From assembly GCF_010686685.1 (NCBI RefSeq), contig NZ_JAAGWD010000012.1, forward strand, positions 1-48,488: DNA of 48,488 bases, in the 5' to 3' direction. Origin of the DNA: Pontibacter burrus. Its GTDB lineage: Bacteria > Bacteroidota > Bacteroidia > Cytophagales > Hymenobacteraceae. Made by a program: the position numbers and the translations under genes. The notes beneath the pieces are model-generated. The model made no database searches. It worked only from the letters and a program-made list of their open reading frames with translations, and was not told where the DNA came from. Shown here one piece after another: positions 27,083 through 35,503 of the stretch (position 1 is the first letter of the stretch; every line of letters starts with the position of its first letter).

Positions 27083-27523
27083 TTATTTGCCTTGCTTCAG
27101 TGGACGCTGCCCGCGCTTGCCTTCATGCTTCATACGCATCTTTTGCTTGCGCTCTGCTTTCTCAGCTTTCCAGGTAGCATACTTTTGCTTCTGGTCAGCG
27201 TTCAGGATAGCGGTAACTTCGGCTTCGCGGCTGGCTTGCAGGGCTTTCATCTTTTCTTTCTTTGCATCGCGGGTCAGGTTCTGGTCATTACGCAAAGCCT
27301 GCATTTCCTGTACGTGTTTCTGGTTAATGGCCTTCAGTTTCTGTGTCTGGGCATCGCTCAGGTCCAGGTTCTTCTTATAGTTCTCCAGCATTTTCTCCTG
27401 GCGCTCTGCTGGCGTCAGTTGCTTGCGGGCTTTATCGTGCTGGCCTTGTTGTGCCATAGCGCCTACGCTCAGGAACAAACCTAAACCTAATACAAAAGCT
27501 TTTTTAAGGAGGTTAGTCTTCAT
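27083..27523 (-). CDS. Spy/DUF4890-like periplasmic protein
   Basis: 146 residues with a signal peptide (to AMAQ, about residue 25). The mature chain is almost wholly helical and charged, with LTPAERQEKMLENYKKNLDLSDAQTQKLKAINQKH (about 36-70) and ILNADQKQKYATWKAEK (about 105-121), as in the Spy/CpxP and DUF4890 families that bind unfolded envelope proteins or metals. The very basic tail (KHEGKRGQRPLKQGK) is common in Bacteroidota members. Stand-alone gene. Confidence 0.8.
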   Translation of the reverse strand: MKTNLLKKAFVLGLGLFLSVGAMAQQGQHDKARKQLTPAERQEKMLENYKKNLDLSDAQTQKLKAINQKHVQEMQALRNDQNLTRDAKKEKMKALQASREAEVTAILNADQKQKYATWKAEKAERKQKMRMKHEGKRGQRPLKQGK

Positions 27524-27657
27524 GGTATTTCTGTTTTATAGTTGATTATTTGACTGGGCGTTACCACAATGGTTTAACCCGCTGACCAACCTATTACAAA
27601 AAAGCGGCCAAACTTTTCAGCTAACTGAGCACATGCCAACTATAGAACTATAAAACA

Positions 27658-28677
27658 CTAGTACACAACACTCTCCGACAAATAGATTTCGTTGTCCACG
27701 CCTTTTATCTGCATCTCTACACGCACCTGCTCACCCCAGTTAAACTGCAGTACACCAAAGTTCAGTTTGTTTACAAGGTCGCCAACGCGGTGCCGGTTAG
27801 GCTCTGAGTTGGCGCCGCTGTATACATGGGTCATGCCACTGCTGGTAACCTCGTAAAGCGGGTAGTTCAGGCCAGGCAGCTCCATTTTAGAGATTTCAGC
27901 AATGTGTCGGTCGCCGGTAAGCAGTATAACGCCTGGGGCCTGGGTAGCTGCAACCAGATCTAAAAACCGCTTGCGGGAGGCCGGAAAATTCGCCCACTTC
28001 TCAAAAGCATGATCTTCGGGCAGCACTTGTATGCCATTGCCTATAATGTGAACCTGGGCTTTGCTGTTACGCAGCTCATTTTCCAGCCATTTCCATTGTT
28101 CTTCGCCCAGCACGTCGCCGGTCTGGTTTATCTGGTACACCCGGTTTATCCGCAGCAACGAATCGCGATTATAACGACTGTCTAAAAGGATCAGCTTTAC
28201 CTGCTTGCCTTCCGGACCATACGTGTGCGAACTATAAACACCCTGTTGCTTACGGCGCGGGCTGTCAGCAGGCTCGCCTATAAAATCCCAGAAAAGTTGC
28301 TGGCTCTGCTCGCGCATTGCAAACTCTTTACCGCCATCGTTCAGGCCATAGTCGTGGTCGTCCCAGGTGCCGGTAATTTTTGCTTTTGCCATCAGTTGCT
28401 GGTAGCCAGGTTCCTGCAGCACTATATCGTATTTCTGCTTCAGTACAGCCATATCGTCTGAGTCGCCATACATATTATCGCCCAGCCACACCCACACATC
28501 GGGGTTGTTCTGGTTAATAGCCGGCCATATAACCTGTGGCAGATCCTGGCGGTTGCACGAGCCAAACGCAATTGTATCAACAGGTTCCTGGACTGTTTTG
28601 GTAGCAGGTTGCTGGCAGGCGGCAACTATAAAAAGCAGCGGTAATACGCGCAGCAGCAAATTTGCAGAAGTAAGCAT
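27658..28677 (-). CDS. PhoD-type alkaline phosphatase / phosphodiesterase, lipoprotein
   Basis: 339 residues. The lipobox VAAC (Cys21) predicts a lipoprotein. PhoD-family blocks: FGSCNRQ (about 38-44), WLGDNMYGD (about 64-72), WDDHDYGLNDGG (about 105-116), LLDSRYNRD and LLTGDRHIAEIS. These carry the metal ligands of the calcineurin-like PhoD fold. It lacks the Ig-like N-terminal domain of Bacillus PhoD, so it belongs to the short alkaline phosphatase D subgroup. Expected to hydrolyse phosphate mono- or diesters outside the cytoplasm. Confidence 0.9.
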   Translation of the reverse strand: MLTSANLLLRVLPLLFIVAACQQPATKTVQEPVDTIAFGSCNRQDLPQVIWPAINQNNPDVWVWLGDNMYGDSDDMAVLKQKYDIVLQEPGYQQLMAKAKITGTWDDHDYGLNDGGKEFAMREQSQQLFWDFIGEPADSPRRKQQGVYSSHTYGPEGKQVKLILLDSRYNRDSLLRINRVYQINQTGDVLGEEQWKWLENELRNSKAQVHIIGNGIQVLPEDHAFEKWANFPASRKRFLDLVAATQAPGVILLTGDRHIAEISKMELPGLNYPLYEVTSSGMTHVYSGANSEPNRHRVGDLVNKLNFGVLQFNWGEQVRVEMQIKGVDNEIYLSESVVY

Positions 28678-28745
28678 GAGAAGATAAATAGTTGGTTACA
28701 GCGTAAAAATACAGAAACAAGATACTTTACATGTTAAGAGAACAT

Positions 28746-28782
28746 AAAAAAAGCGGCAGCTCTTAAAAGAACTGCCGCTTTA
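28746..28782. terminator. Bidirectional hairpin terminator
   Basis: The stem AAAGCGGCAG / CTGCCGCTTT with a loop of about 12 nt and A/T flanks. It most probably ends the leftward T9SS-sorted small protein gene. Confidence 0.75.
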
Positions 28783-28802
28783 TGCGTTATCCTGATATGT
28801 CT

Positions 28803-29177
28803 CTACCGAACAATGATACGCCGCACCACACTAAAATTATCTGTTTCCAGTTTTACATAGTACAAGCCTTTTGCTTTGGAGTAGCGGCTCAGGTCTATAG
28901 TTGCTGAAAGCTGTGCACTGTCACGGGTAAGTACTTCGCGGTAAATCTCGTTTCCGATCACGTTCATAATGCGCAGTTCAGCACGCTTGGCATCGGTATT
29001 AGCCAGCGAAACTGTAAAAACACCGTTACTTGGGTTCGGGTATATAGTGAAATCCTTTTCGTCTTGATTTACAGTAAGTGGTTTCGCTTTCTCCGCTTGC
29101 TGTCCTGGCTTCTGTTCCTGCGCCTGCAATGCCAGCATCGAAAGTGAAAGTAAAATCGTAAGTATAAATTGCTTCAT
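28803..29177 (-). CDS. Mini-protein consisting largely of a T9SS type A sorting domain
   Basis: 124 residues. A signal peptide (about 1-20) and a short Lys/Gln-rich linker lead directly to a complete type A sorting domain: FTIYPNPSNGVFTVSL (about 44-59), LRIMNVIGNEIYREVL, and GLYYVKLETDNFSVVRRIIVR at the end. Normally this domain is the C-terminal tag of a much larger secreted enzyme; here only about 20 residues precede it. No frame or stop-codon scar pointing to a lost upstream partner was found: 139 non-coding bases lie between its start and the next gene. Confidence 0.9.
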   Translation of the reverse strand: MKQFILTILLSLSMLALQAQEQKPGQQAEKAKPLTVNQDEKDFTIYPNPSNGVFTVSLANTDAKRAELRIMNVIGNEIYREVLTRDSAQLSATIDLSRYSKAKGLYYVKLETDNFSVVRRIIVR

Positions 29178-29316
29178 ATAAATCAGTTAATCAGATCCTT
29201 TTATCTATTGGAATTACAAAAGTCGTTCCATTTATTAAAACGAGCAAGCTTTTAAATAGTTATTGCATTATACCCTTTAAAATGAGGGCGTTCACCAAAT
29301 TTTAGCTACTAACAAT

Positions 29317-30450
29317 TTGCATAAATCGAATAATAGCACTTGGCCGGTAATTATAGTTGGTGGCGGGCTGGCGGGCCTTACCGCTGCCTTATCTTTGGCT
29401 GATCAGGGCATACAAGCGCTCGTTATCGAAAAGAAAACTTACCCCTTCCACAGGGTGTGTGGCGAGTACGTTTCGAATGAGGTTCTGCCCTACCTGCAGC
29501 AGTTGGGTGTAGACTTAGAGCAGCTGAAACCGGCGCGCATCAACCGTTTTATGCTTTCGTCCCCATTGGGCAATTTTTTAGAGACAAAACTAGACCTGGG
29601 CGGATTCGGTATCAGCAGGTTTTCCCTGGACCATTACCTGTACCAACTGGCAAAAGCAAAGGGCGTAGAGTTTAAGGAAGGCACTACTGTGCAATACGTT
29701 ACATTTGAGCAGGAACAGTTTATGCTTCAGCTAAATAACGGCGAGCAATTATACGCTGAAATTGTACTGGGAGCATATGGTAAACGTACCAACCTGGACC
29801 GGCAGCTTAACCGTATTTTTTTTGCAAAGCGCTCGCCTTATATCGGGGTAAAATACCATCTGAACTATAACCAGCCGAAAGACCTGATTGCACTCCATAA
29901 TTTTAAAGATGGCTATGCCGGTATTTCGGCAGTGGAAGGCGATACGTATTGTTTCTGCTACCTCACTACCCGCCAAAACCTGAAACAACACGGTACCATA
30001 CCTGCTATGGAGCAGGCTGTACTACACCAGAACCCGCACCTGCGCCGGATATTTAATGAAGCGGAGTTTTTGTATGCCCAGCCGGAAGTGATCAATGAAA
30101 TATCTTTTGCTACTAAAACCTGTATTGAGAACCATATGTTGATGTGTGGCGATGCAGCCGGCATGATAGCCCCTTTGTGTGGGAATGGCATGGCCATGGC
30201 CATACACGCCGGAAAGCTGGCTGCAACCCATACTACACTATATTTCCGGAACAACTATAGCAGGCAGCAACTCGAGGCAAACTATAGCCGGACCTGGAAA
30301 AAGCAGTTTGCCAGCCGCCTGCAACTGGGTCGTACAGTACAACATTTATTCGGGCACCCGCTGCTCTCCGAAGTTACCGTTAAGACACTGAAACACTTGC
30401 CCGCTCTGGTGCAAATGCTGATGCGCCAAACCCACGGCCAGCCCTTTTAA
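29317..30450 (+). CDS. FAD-dependent monooxygenase / geranylgeranyl-reductase-like flavoprotein
   Basis: 377 residues, starting at TTG (no ATG precedes the FAD motif). VIIVGGGLAGLTAALSLAD (about 11-29) is the Rossmann dinucleotide-binding motif, followed by IEKKTYPFHRVCGEY (37-51) and the second FAD motif MCGDAAGMIAPLCGNGMAMAI (about 273-293). It belongs to the group of aromatic hydroxylases and geranylgeranyl reductases. It heads a three-gene set with a type III PKS and a methyltransferase, so it probably oxidises the polyketide product. Confidence 0.85.
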   Translation: MHKSNNSTWPVIIVGGGLAGLTAALSLADQGIQALVIEKKTYPFHRVCGEYVSNEVLPYLQQLGVDLEQLKPARINRFMLSSPLGNFLETKLDLGGFGISRFSLDHYLYQLAKAKGVEFKEGTTVQYVTFEQEQFMLQLNNGEQLYAEIVLGAYGKRTNLDRQLNRIFFAKRSPYIGVKYHLNYNQPKDLIALHNFKDGYAGISAVEGDTYCFCYLTTRQNLKQHGTIPAMEQAVLHQNPHLRRIFNEAEFLYAQPEVINEISFATKTCIENHMLMCGDAAGMIAPLCGNGMAMAIHAGKLAATHTTLYFRNNYSRQQLEANYSRTWKKQFASRLQLGRTVQHLFGHPLLSEVTVKTLKHLPALVQMLMRQTHGQPF

Positions 30451-30638
30451 ACTATAGTTGCTTTACGCCTCTCCTGCAGGTCCTTGTATTTTCTGAAATG
30501 CGAGACACACAAAGATTTTCACTCAGTACGCAAAGTAAATCTAATCCGTACCCGGCTGCGTAAGCAGAGACGTACTTCGTTCTATTAGATTAGCGATCAG
30601 CATATACAGGTCGCCAGGCATCAAACTCCACACAACAT

Positions 30639-31760
30639 ATGAAAAGCTACATCTGCTCGATAGGCACGGCCAATCCACCGCACAAAATACCGCAGATGGA
30701 AGTGGCAGAGTTCATGGCCAGCGCTCTGCAGTTTGATGAGCAGGACTCCCGAAAGCTAAAAGCACTTTACCGTGTATCGGGCATTGGGCAGCGCTATAGT
30801 GTGCTGCAGGATTATACCCGCCGGAACGGAGAGTTTACTTTTTACCCGAACACGCCCGGTCTCGAGCCCTTCCCGACGGTGCAGCAGCGCATGGATGTGT
30901 ACAAACAGCATGCAGTAGACCTGTCAGAGCAGGCGGCACTTAATTGCCTGACCCAGACGCCAGCTATAAAACTTACTGATATTTCGCACCTGATAACTGT
31001 GAGCTGTACCGGCATGTATGCTCCGGGGCTGGACATTGAGCTGGTAGAGCGACTGCAACTGGCACCAACCGTGCAGCGCACTGCCGTAAATTTTATGGGT
31101 TGCTATGCTGCTTTTAATGCCATTAAACTGGCCGATGCGATTTGTAAAGCCGATGCTGCGGCTAATGTGTTGCTGGTTTGTACTGAGATCTGCACCATCC
31201 ATTTCCAGAATAACCCGAAAGAAGACCACCTGGTATCGAATGCTTTGTTTGGTGATGGCGCAGCTGCCGTACTGATGCAGGGCCGCCCGTGCAGCGAAAT
31301 GAGCCTGGAGCTGCAATCTTTCCACTGTGATCTGGCTCCTGCCGGCAAGCGCGACATGGCCTGGCACATCGGCGATACTGGATTCGAAATGACGCTTTCC
31401 TCGTACGTGCCCGACCTTATAAAATCCGGCATAAAACAACTGACCGAACGCCTGCTGCAAGGCCTGAAAACTACTTTATCCGAGATAAAATTATACGCGA
31501 TTCACCCTGGAGGGCGGCGCATTTTGGAGGTAATAGAGCAGGAACTGGGCATGACCCGCAACGACAACCGCTATGCTTACCAGGTGCTCCGCGAGTTTGG
31601 CAACATGTCGTCGGCAACGGTGCTGTTTGTATTAAAGGCGCTGATGGATAACCTGACCACCACCGATAAAGATGAGCCAGTGCTGAGTTTTGCTTTTGGC
31701 CCGGGCCTTACGCTGGAATCGATGCTGTTAAAAGTACACTATGCTGGCGCTGCGGAGTAA
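30639..31760 (+). CDS. Type III polyketide synthase (chalcone-synthase family)
   Basis: 373 residues, the normal length. The catalytic triad is visible: Cys155 (NFMGCYAAFN), His289 (AIHPGGRR) and Asn322 (FGNMSSAT). The family condenses an acyl-CoA starter with malonyl-CoA units to give pyrones, resorcinols or chalcone-like products. The starter is not predictable here; bacterial homologues grouped with a methyltransferase and flavoprotein often make alkylpyrones or alkylresorcinols. The methyltransferase start overlaps its 3' end by 20 bases, so the two are translationally coupled. Confidence 0.93.
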   Translation: MKSYICSIGTANPPHKIPQMEVAEFMASALQFDEQDSRKLKALYRVSGIGQRYSVLQDYTRRNGEFTFYPNTPGLEPFPTVQQRMDVYKQHAVDLSEQAALNCLTQTPAIKLTDISHLITVSCTGMYAPGLDIELVERLQLAPTVQRTAVNFMGCYAAFNAIKLADAICKADAAANVLLVCTEICTIHFQNNPKEDHLVSNALFGDGAAAVLMQGRPCSEMSLELQSFHCDLAPAGKRDMAWHIGDTGFEMTLSSYVPDLIKSGIKQLTERLLQGLKTTLSEIKLYAIHPGGRRILEVIEQELGMTRNDNRYAYQVLREFGNMSSATVLFVLKALMDNLTTTDKDEPVLSFAFGPGLTLESMLLKVHYAGAAE

Positions 31761-32442
31761 CCAACCCGAGTTAATGGACGACCTGAGTTTGTCTGGGGAC
31801 GAATTACGAAAGAATCTGCGGGAGCTGGAAGTGATCAATAACTGGCTGGGCGGACATAAAGTAGTGTTGGATGCACTCGATAAGCTAACTACCAACTATA
31901 AAGGCCAAACTATAACTATAGCCGATATTGGCTGCGGCGGCGGCGATACTTTAAAGACTATAGCCAACTGGACACAGCGCAAAAGGATAAATGTGCAGCT
32001 AACCGGGATTGATGCCAATGATTTTATGGTAAACTACGCCCGCCACCACTGCAGCAACTATAGCAACATAACTATAGCACAGCACGATGTTTTCTCCGGC
32101 ACATTTGCCAGCCAGCAGTACGACCTTATAGTTTGCAGCCTGTTCTGTCATCATTTTACCGATGCCCAGCTGGTGCAGCTTTTCCGGCAACTATACCGGC
32201 AGGCACGCTTGGCTGTCATTATCAACGACCTGCACCGGCACTGGTTCGCTTATTATTCCATCAAGTACATTACGAGGCTGTTCTCCGGCTCCCGGCTGGT
32301 GCAACATGATGCGCCTCTATCGGTATGGCGCGCTTTCAAAAGACCAGAGTTAGAGGAACTGCTGGCCCAGTCAGCAATTACCAACTATAGTTTGCGCTGG
32401 ATGTGGGCATTCAGGTGGCAGTTGGTGCTGCATACATCTTAA
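31741..32442 (+). CDS. Class I SAM-dependent methyltransferase
   Basis: 233 residues from the ATG at 31741, which overlaps the end of the PKS gene; an ATG at 31774 is an alternative. Motif I is TIADIGCGGGDT (about 59-70), followed by TGIDANDFMVNYAR (acidic strand 2) and FSGTFASQQYDLIVCSLFCHHF (motif IV-like). The overlap with the type III PKS gene suggests it O- or C-methylates the PKS product. Confidence 0.88.
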   Translation: MLALRSNQPELMDDLSLSGDELRKNLRELEVINNWLGGHKVVLDALDKLTTNYKGQTITIADIGCGGGDTLKTIANWTQRKRINVQLTGIDANDFMVNYARHHCSNYSNITIAQHDVFSGTFASQQYDLIVCSLFCHHFTDAQLVQLFRQLYRQARLAVIINDLHRHWFAYYSIKYITRLFSGSRLVQHDAPLSVWRAFKRPELEELLAQSAITNYSLRWMWAFRWQLVLHTS

Positions 32443-32487
32443 AACAGCTGAACAGAGTATAACTGACCAAACAACACAAACTAACAC

Positions 32488-32700
32488 ATGAGTCGCCAAA
32501 CTATAAACTTCTGGGTCCTGTTTATTATCTCCATCATTATCTCTGCCATTCTTATCTCCGTTTTCGTGAAGGCACTGAAAGTGATTCTGATGGTACTCCT
32601 GATTTTAGCCCTTGCCCCTATTGTGTACCTGGTCCTTCGCCTGATCATCCCCGGCCAGAAAACCGTTGACGAAGACGACAAACTCGGCAAACGCCATTAA
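32488..32700 (+). CDS. Small two-helix membrane protein
   Basis: 70 residues with two hydrophobic segments (about 8-27 and 31-53) and a charged tail (GQKTVDEDDKLGKRH). It lies 45 bases after the methyltransferase, possibly in the same transcript. No known family; function unknown. Confidence 0.65.
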   Translation: MSRQTINFWVLFIISIIISAILISVFVKALKVILMVLLILALAPIVYLVLRLIIPGQKTVDEDDKLGKRH

Positions 32701-33465
32701 AGGTTAAGGGTTAGTATTAAGGTAGACGATGTATCAGCATTTTGAACCCACCCCTACCCCTCCCAAGAGGGGAATTTCTGCTCTCTCTATAGTTGAGGCT
32801 ATAGTTCTATAATAAAAATTGTCCAACCACCCCTAACCCCTCCTTGTCTAAGGTGGGGAATTTTCTGCTTCTGCTATAGTTTGGGTTTTAGTTTTATAGT
32901 TGCTGGTTTACACCCCTATAGTCCCCTCAAGGGGACTATTTCTGCGACTGCTATAGTTTCAGATCATCCTATAGTTTCAGACCACGAACAGGCAGGCGCA
33001 GCCTGGCGCGAGAAACTACAACCACGAGAAAGGCCAAGAACTACAGCTTATCAAAACTATAAGAACATTAGCTATCGAGCGATCTCAGTCTTCGGGTTGA
33101 GCGCCTTTGACTTGTTGCGGTGGCGTAGCCAACCCGAGCGCAGCAAGGGTAGCAAGAAGGCAGCAGCGCGATGCCCGAAGACGGGGCCCCGCGGCCGTGA
33201 GCGCACCAAAGCAACTATAAAACGATAGGTAAGTAGAGCTCCCAGGATAAAAAGTAACTATAGCACGAACTGCTTGTGGCAAGTAGCAACTATAGTTAGC
33301 TATAGAACATAAGATGCCTCGACTGCGCTCTACATGACAAAGAAATAACTATAGTTAGTAATAGATTTCTTCCGATGGTCGAAATGACAATAGAGTAGAA
33401 GACGCATAAAATGTCTCGCCTAACGCTCGACATGACAAAAGAAAAACTTCAATTATCCTGTAGTT
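32701..33465. repeat. Repeat-rich intergenic block (REP-like hairpins and octamer words)
   Basis: 765 bases without a credible gene. In order: a CCTCCCAAGAGGGG hairpin unit with CTATAGTT words (about 32755-32812); a 61-base unit (32819-32879) shared with 17132-17192; a CCCCTCAAGGGG hairpin unit (about 32925-32950); a GC-rich multi-stem region (33088-33182); and three related units ending in ATGACA (about 33313-33345, 33367-33391 and 33408-33440), each with an internal palindrome such as GTCTCG..CGACAT. An open frame at 32881-33228 runs through these repeats and is judged non-coding. Confidence 0.8.
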
Positions 33466-34371
33466 CTAAAACCAGATCTGCTGAGCCAGTCTGAAAGTAT
33501 TGGCGTGAGCCTCCACAATATGCGCTATTTGTTTGGAGTATCCCCCACCCATACTTACAGCAACCGGCAGATTATGGCGCTTGCATAGTTCCAGCACCAG
33601 GCGGTCGCGCTCTTTGCAGCCGGCTATTGTCATGCCCAGTTTACCCAGTTTATCTGTTGCCAGCACATCAACTCCCGACTGAAAAAAGACAAACTCCGGC
33701 TCTACTTCATCCAGCAGGCGTGGCAGGGTGTTGTTAAGTAAGGTCAGGTAAGCCTTGTCGTCGGTGCCTTCCGCTAAAGGTATATCTAAATCTGAATGTT
33801 CCTTGTGGAACGGATAGTTATGGCCGCAGTGCATGCTAAAGGTAAACACCCGTGGCTCGTTCCGGAAGATTTGGGCAGTTCCGTTACCCTGGTGCACATC
33901 CAGGTCTACAACTAATACTTTGTGAATACCCTTATAGTTGAGCAGGTAATTGGCTGCAATGGCAATGTCGTTTAGCAGGCAGAAACCTTCGCCCCGGTCG
34001 GTAAAGGCGTGGTGTGTACCGCCGGCTATATTCATGCCTATGCCGTACTCCAGTGCAAACAAGGCAGCCTGCACCGTACCGTTCATAATAACGATTTCGC
34101 GGTTCACCAGTTCTTCTGATAGCGGGAAACCCGTTTTTCTGATTTCGGAAGACGTTAACTCCAGTTGCCTGAGGCGTTGCCAGTACACCGGGTCGTGGGT
34201 ATCAACTATAAACTTTTCAGGCAGCGGACCTGGTGCAAAAAGGTTGGCGTCGGTTATGGTGCCTTCATACAGCAGTTGCTCGGGAAGCAGGTCGTACTTC
34301 GCCATCGGGAAACGATGGCCTTCAGGCAACGCGTGCGCATACATTCGGGACCAGGCAATTTTAAGCATCAT
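33466..34371 (-). CDS. Histone deacetylase / acetoin-utilisation family deacetylase
   Basis: 301 residues of the arginase-deacetylase fold. Visible zinc and charge-relay blocks: GGTHHAFTDRGEGFCLLND (about 140-158), VLVVDLDVHQGNGTAQIF (about 175-192), FSMHCGHNYPF and YKSGVD-like FFQSGVDVLATDKLG (about 227-242). Bacterial members deacetylate small molecules or polyamines, or act on acetylated proteins; the substrate here is unknown. The ATG at 34371 is followed by a second ATG, and either is possible. Confidence 0.92.
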   Translation of the reverse strand: MMLKIAWSRMYAHALPEGHRFPMAKYDLLPEQLLYEGTITDANLFAPGPLPEKFIVDTHDPVYWQRLRQLELTSSEIRKTGFPLSEELVNREIVIMNGTVQAALFALEYGIGMNIAGGTHHAFTDRGEGFCLLNDIAIAANYLLNYKGIHKVLVVDLDVHQGNGTAQIFRNEPRVFTFSMHCGHNYPFHKEHSDLDIPLAEGTDDKAYLTLLNNTLPRLLDEVEPEFVFFQSGVDVLATDKLGKLGMTIAGCKERDRLVLELCKRHNLPVAVSMGGGYSKQIAHIVEAHANTFRLAQQIWF

Positions 34372-34845
34372 ACAAAGGTAACAACATTACTAATCCACAG
34401 GTTTATAATAGCTCTTAAAGGGCATCTTTTAAGTACAAAAACTAACACTTTTAGCAGCCCATAAAGTAACGGTGCATAAGTTTTACAAAGCGCGCCAAAA
34501 GCCTCTGAAATCAACCTTTACAGATGTTCACAAATGTGGATAACTATGTTGAATCAACAAAGTTATCCACTAACACTTGTGCATTCGCTGTGGAATCCCC
34601 TCAAAAAGTATTATAAAATCCTATATCAAAACCTTATAGTATAAAAACTACTAAATATTTTATCATGGTGTTTATAACTATAGTTTTTACCCGCATCAGG
34701 CCACCCACCCTCTATTCATAGCTAAACCGGTCTTGTTCAGGGCGGCAACCTGCACCCTCTGCAACTTTATACATAGGGTTTATAGTATACTACTTATAGA
34801 GATATTCTTTAATGCTTTCACCCGGCTACTAACCCATACAGCACC
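34372..34845. other. Spacer with paired DnaA-box-like sites and AT-rich stretch
   Basis: A divergent spacer of 474 bases. It contains a perfect 9-bp inverted repeat, GTGGATAAC (34536-34544) and GTTATCCAC (34562-34570), including one perfect DnaA box (TTATCCACA on the minus strand, 34535-34543) and one 8/9 box (34563-34571), with a smaller palindrome TGTTGAATCAACA between them. An AT-rich run (about 34602-34690) follows. The remainder holds upstream sequence of the porin-family gene and one AACTATAGTT word. Confidence 0.6.
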
Positions 34846-35490
34846 ATGAAAAAACACCTACTATCGGCACTCTTTATGCTCTTAACGCTGGCAACCTGTT
34901 ACGCCCAGGAACAGGAAGTGGAAGATGCGCTTGGCCCCAGAAAAATACAGCGTAACCACAACGAGCTTAGCGGTGCCGATGCTATAAACTCCGGCTTTGG
35001 CATTAAAGGCGGCGTTAACTTTGCCGACGTATATGGTCATAAAAACCTCGTAAATACAGATCCACTTACCGATTTTCATGCAGGAGTCTATGCGCAGTTT
35101 GCCTTAAGCCGGTCGTTCTCGCTGCAGGTGGAAAGCCTTTATTCGCGCAAGGGCTTTGAAATGGAGGCTGTAGAACACCACTTTGATTACCTGGAAGTGC
35201 CGCTGCTGGCCGTATATAATATATCAGACAGGTTTAGCCTGCACCTGGGTCCGCAGATCAGCATTATGATGGCTGCCAAACAGGATGGCCGTGAGCTGAA
35301 CCTGGACGACCTGAATACCTTTGACTATGGGTTGGCCGGCGGTGCCGAAGCCCGGTTCAGTTTTATAAGAGTAGGTGCCCGCTACAACAGAGGCTTCACC
35401 GACCTGCTGGACGAGGGCGATAACGGATTAACGATAGGCAGAGGATTGAAGAACAACGTACTACAACTATACATTGGCTTAGGCTTTTAA
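34846..35490 (+). CDS. Porin-family outer-membrane beta-barrel protein
   Basis: 214 residues with a signal peptide (to CYAQ, about residue 21). GFGIKGGVNFADVYG starts an eight-stranded barrel of the OMP_b-brl_2 type; FSLQVESLYSRKGFE, YLEVPLLAVYNISDRFSLHLGPQISIM and the terminal LQLYIGLGF are typical strands, with a C-terminal Phe for BAM recognition. Function unknown. The YceI-like gene follows after 13 bases, suggesting a shared transcript. Confidence 0.88.
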   Translation: MKKHLLSALFMLLTLATCYAQEQEVEDALGPRKIQRNHNELSGADAINSGFGIKGGVNFADVYGHKNLVNTDPLTDFHAGVYAQFALSRSFSLQVESLYSRKGFEMEAVEHHFDYLEVPLLAVYNISDRFSLHLGPQISIMMAAKQDGRELNLDDLNTFDYGLAGGAEARFSFIRVGARYNRGFTDLLDEGDNGLTIGRGLKNNVLQLYIGLGF

Positions 35491-35503
35491 AAATTATCAA
35501 ACT

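Noticed and set aside
32881..33228. Open frame of 115 codons in the repeat block
   Set aside because: It runs through hairpin repeats and the GC-rich palindrome, has no recognisable domain, and its composition follows the repeats.
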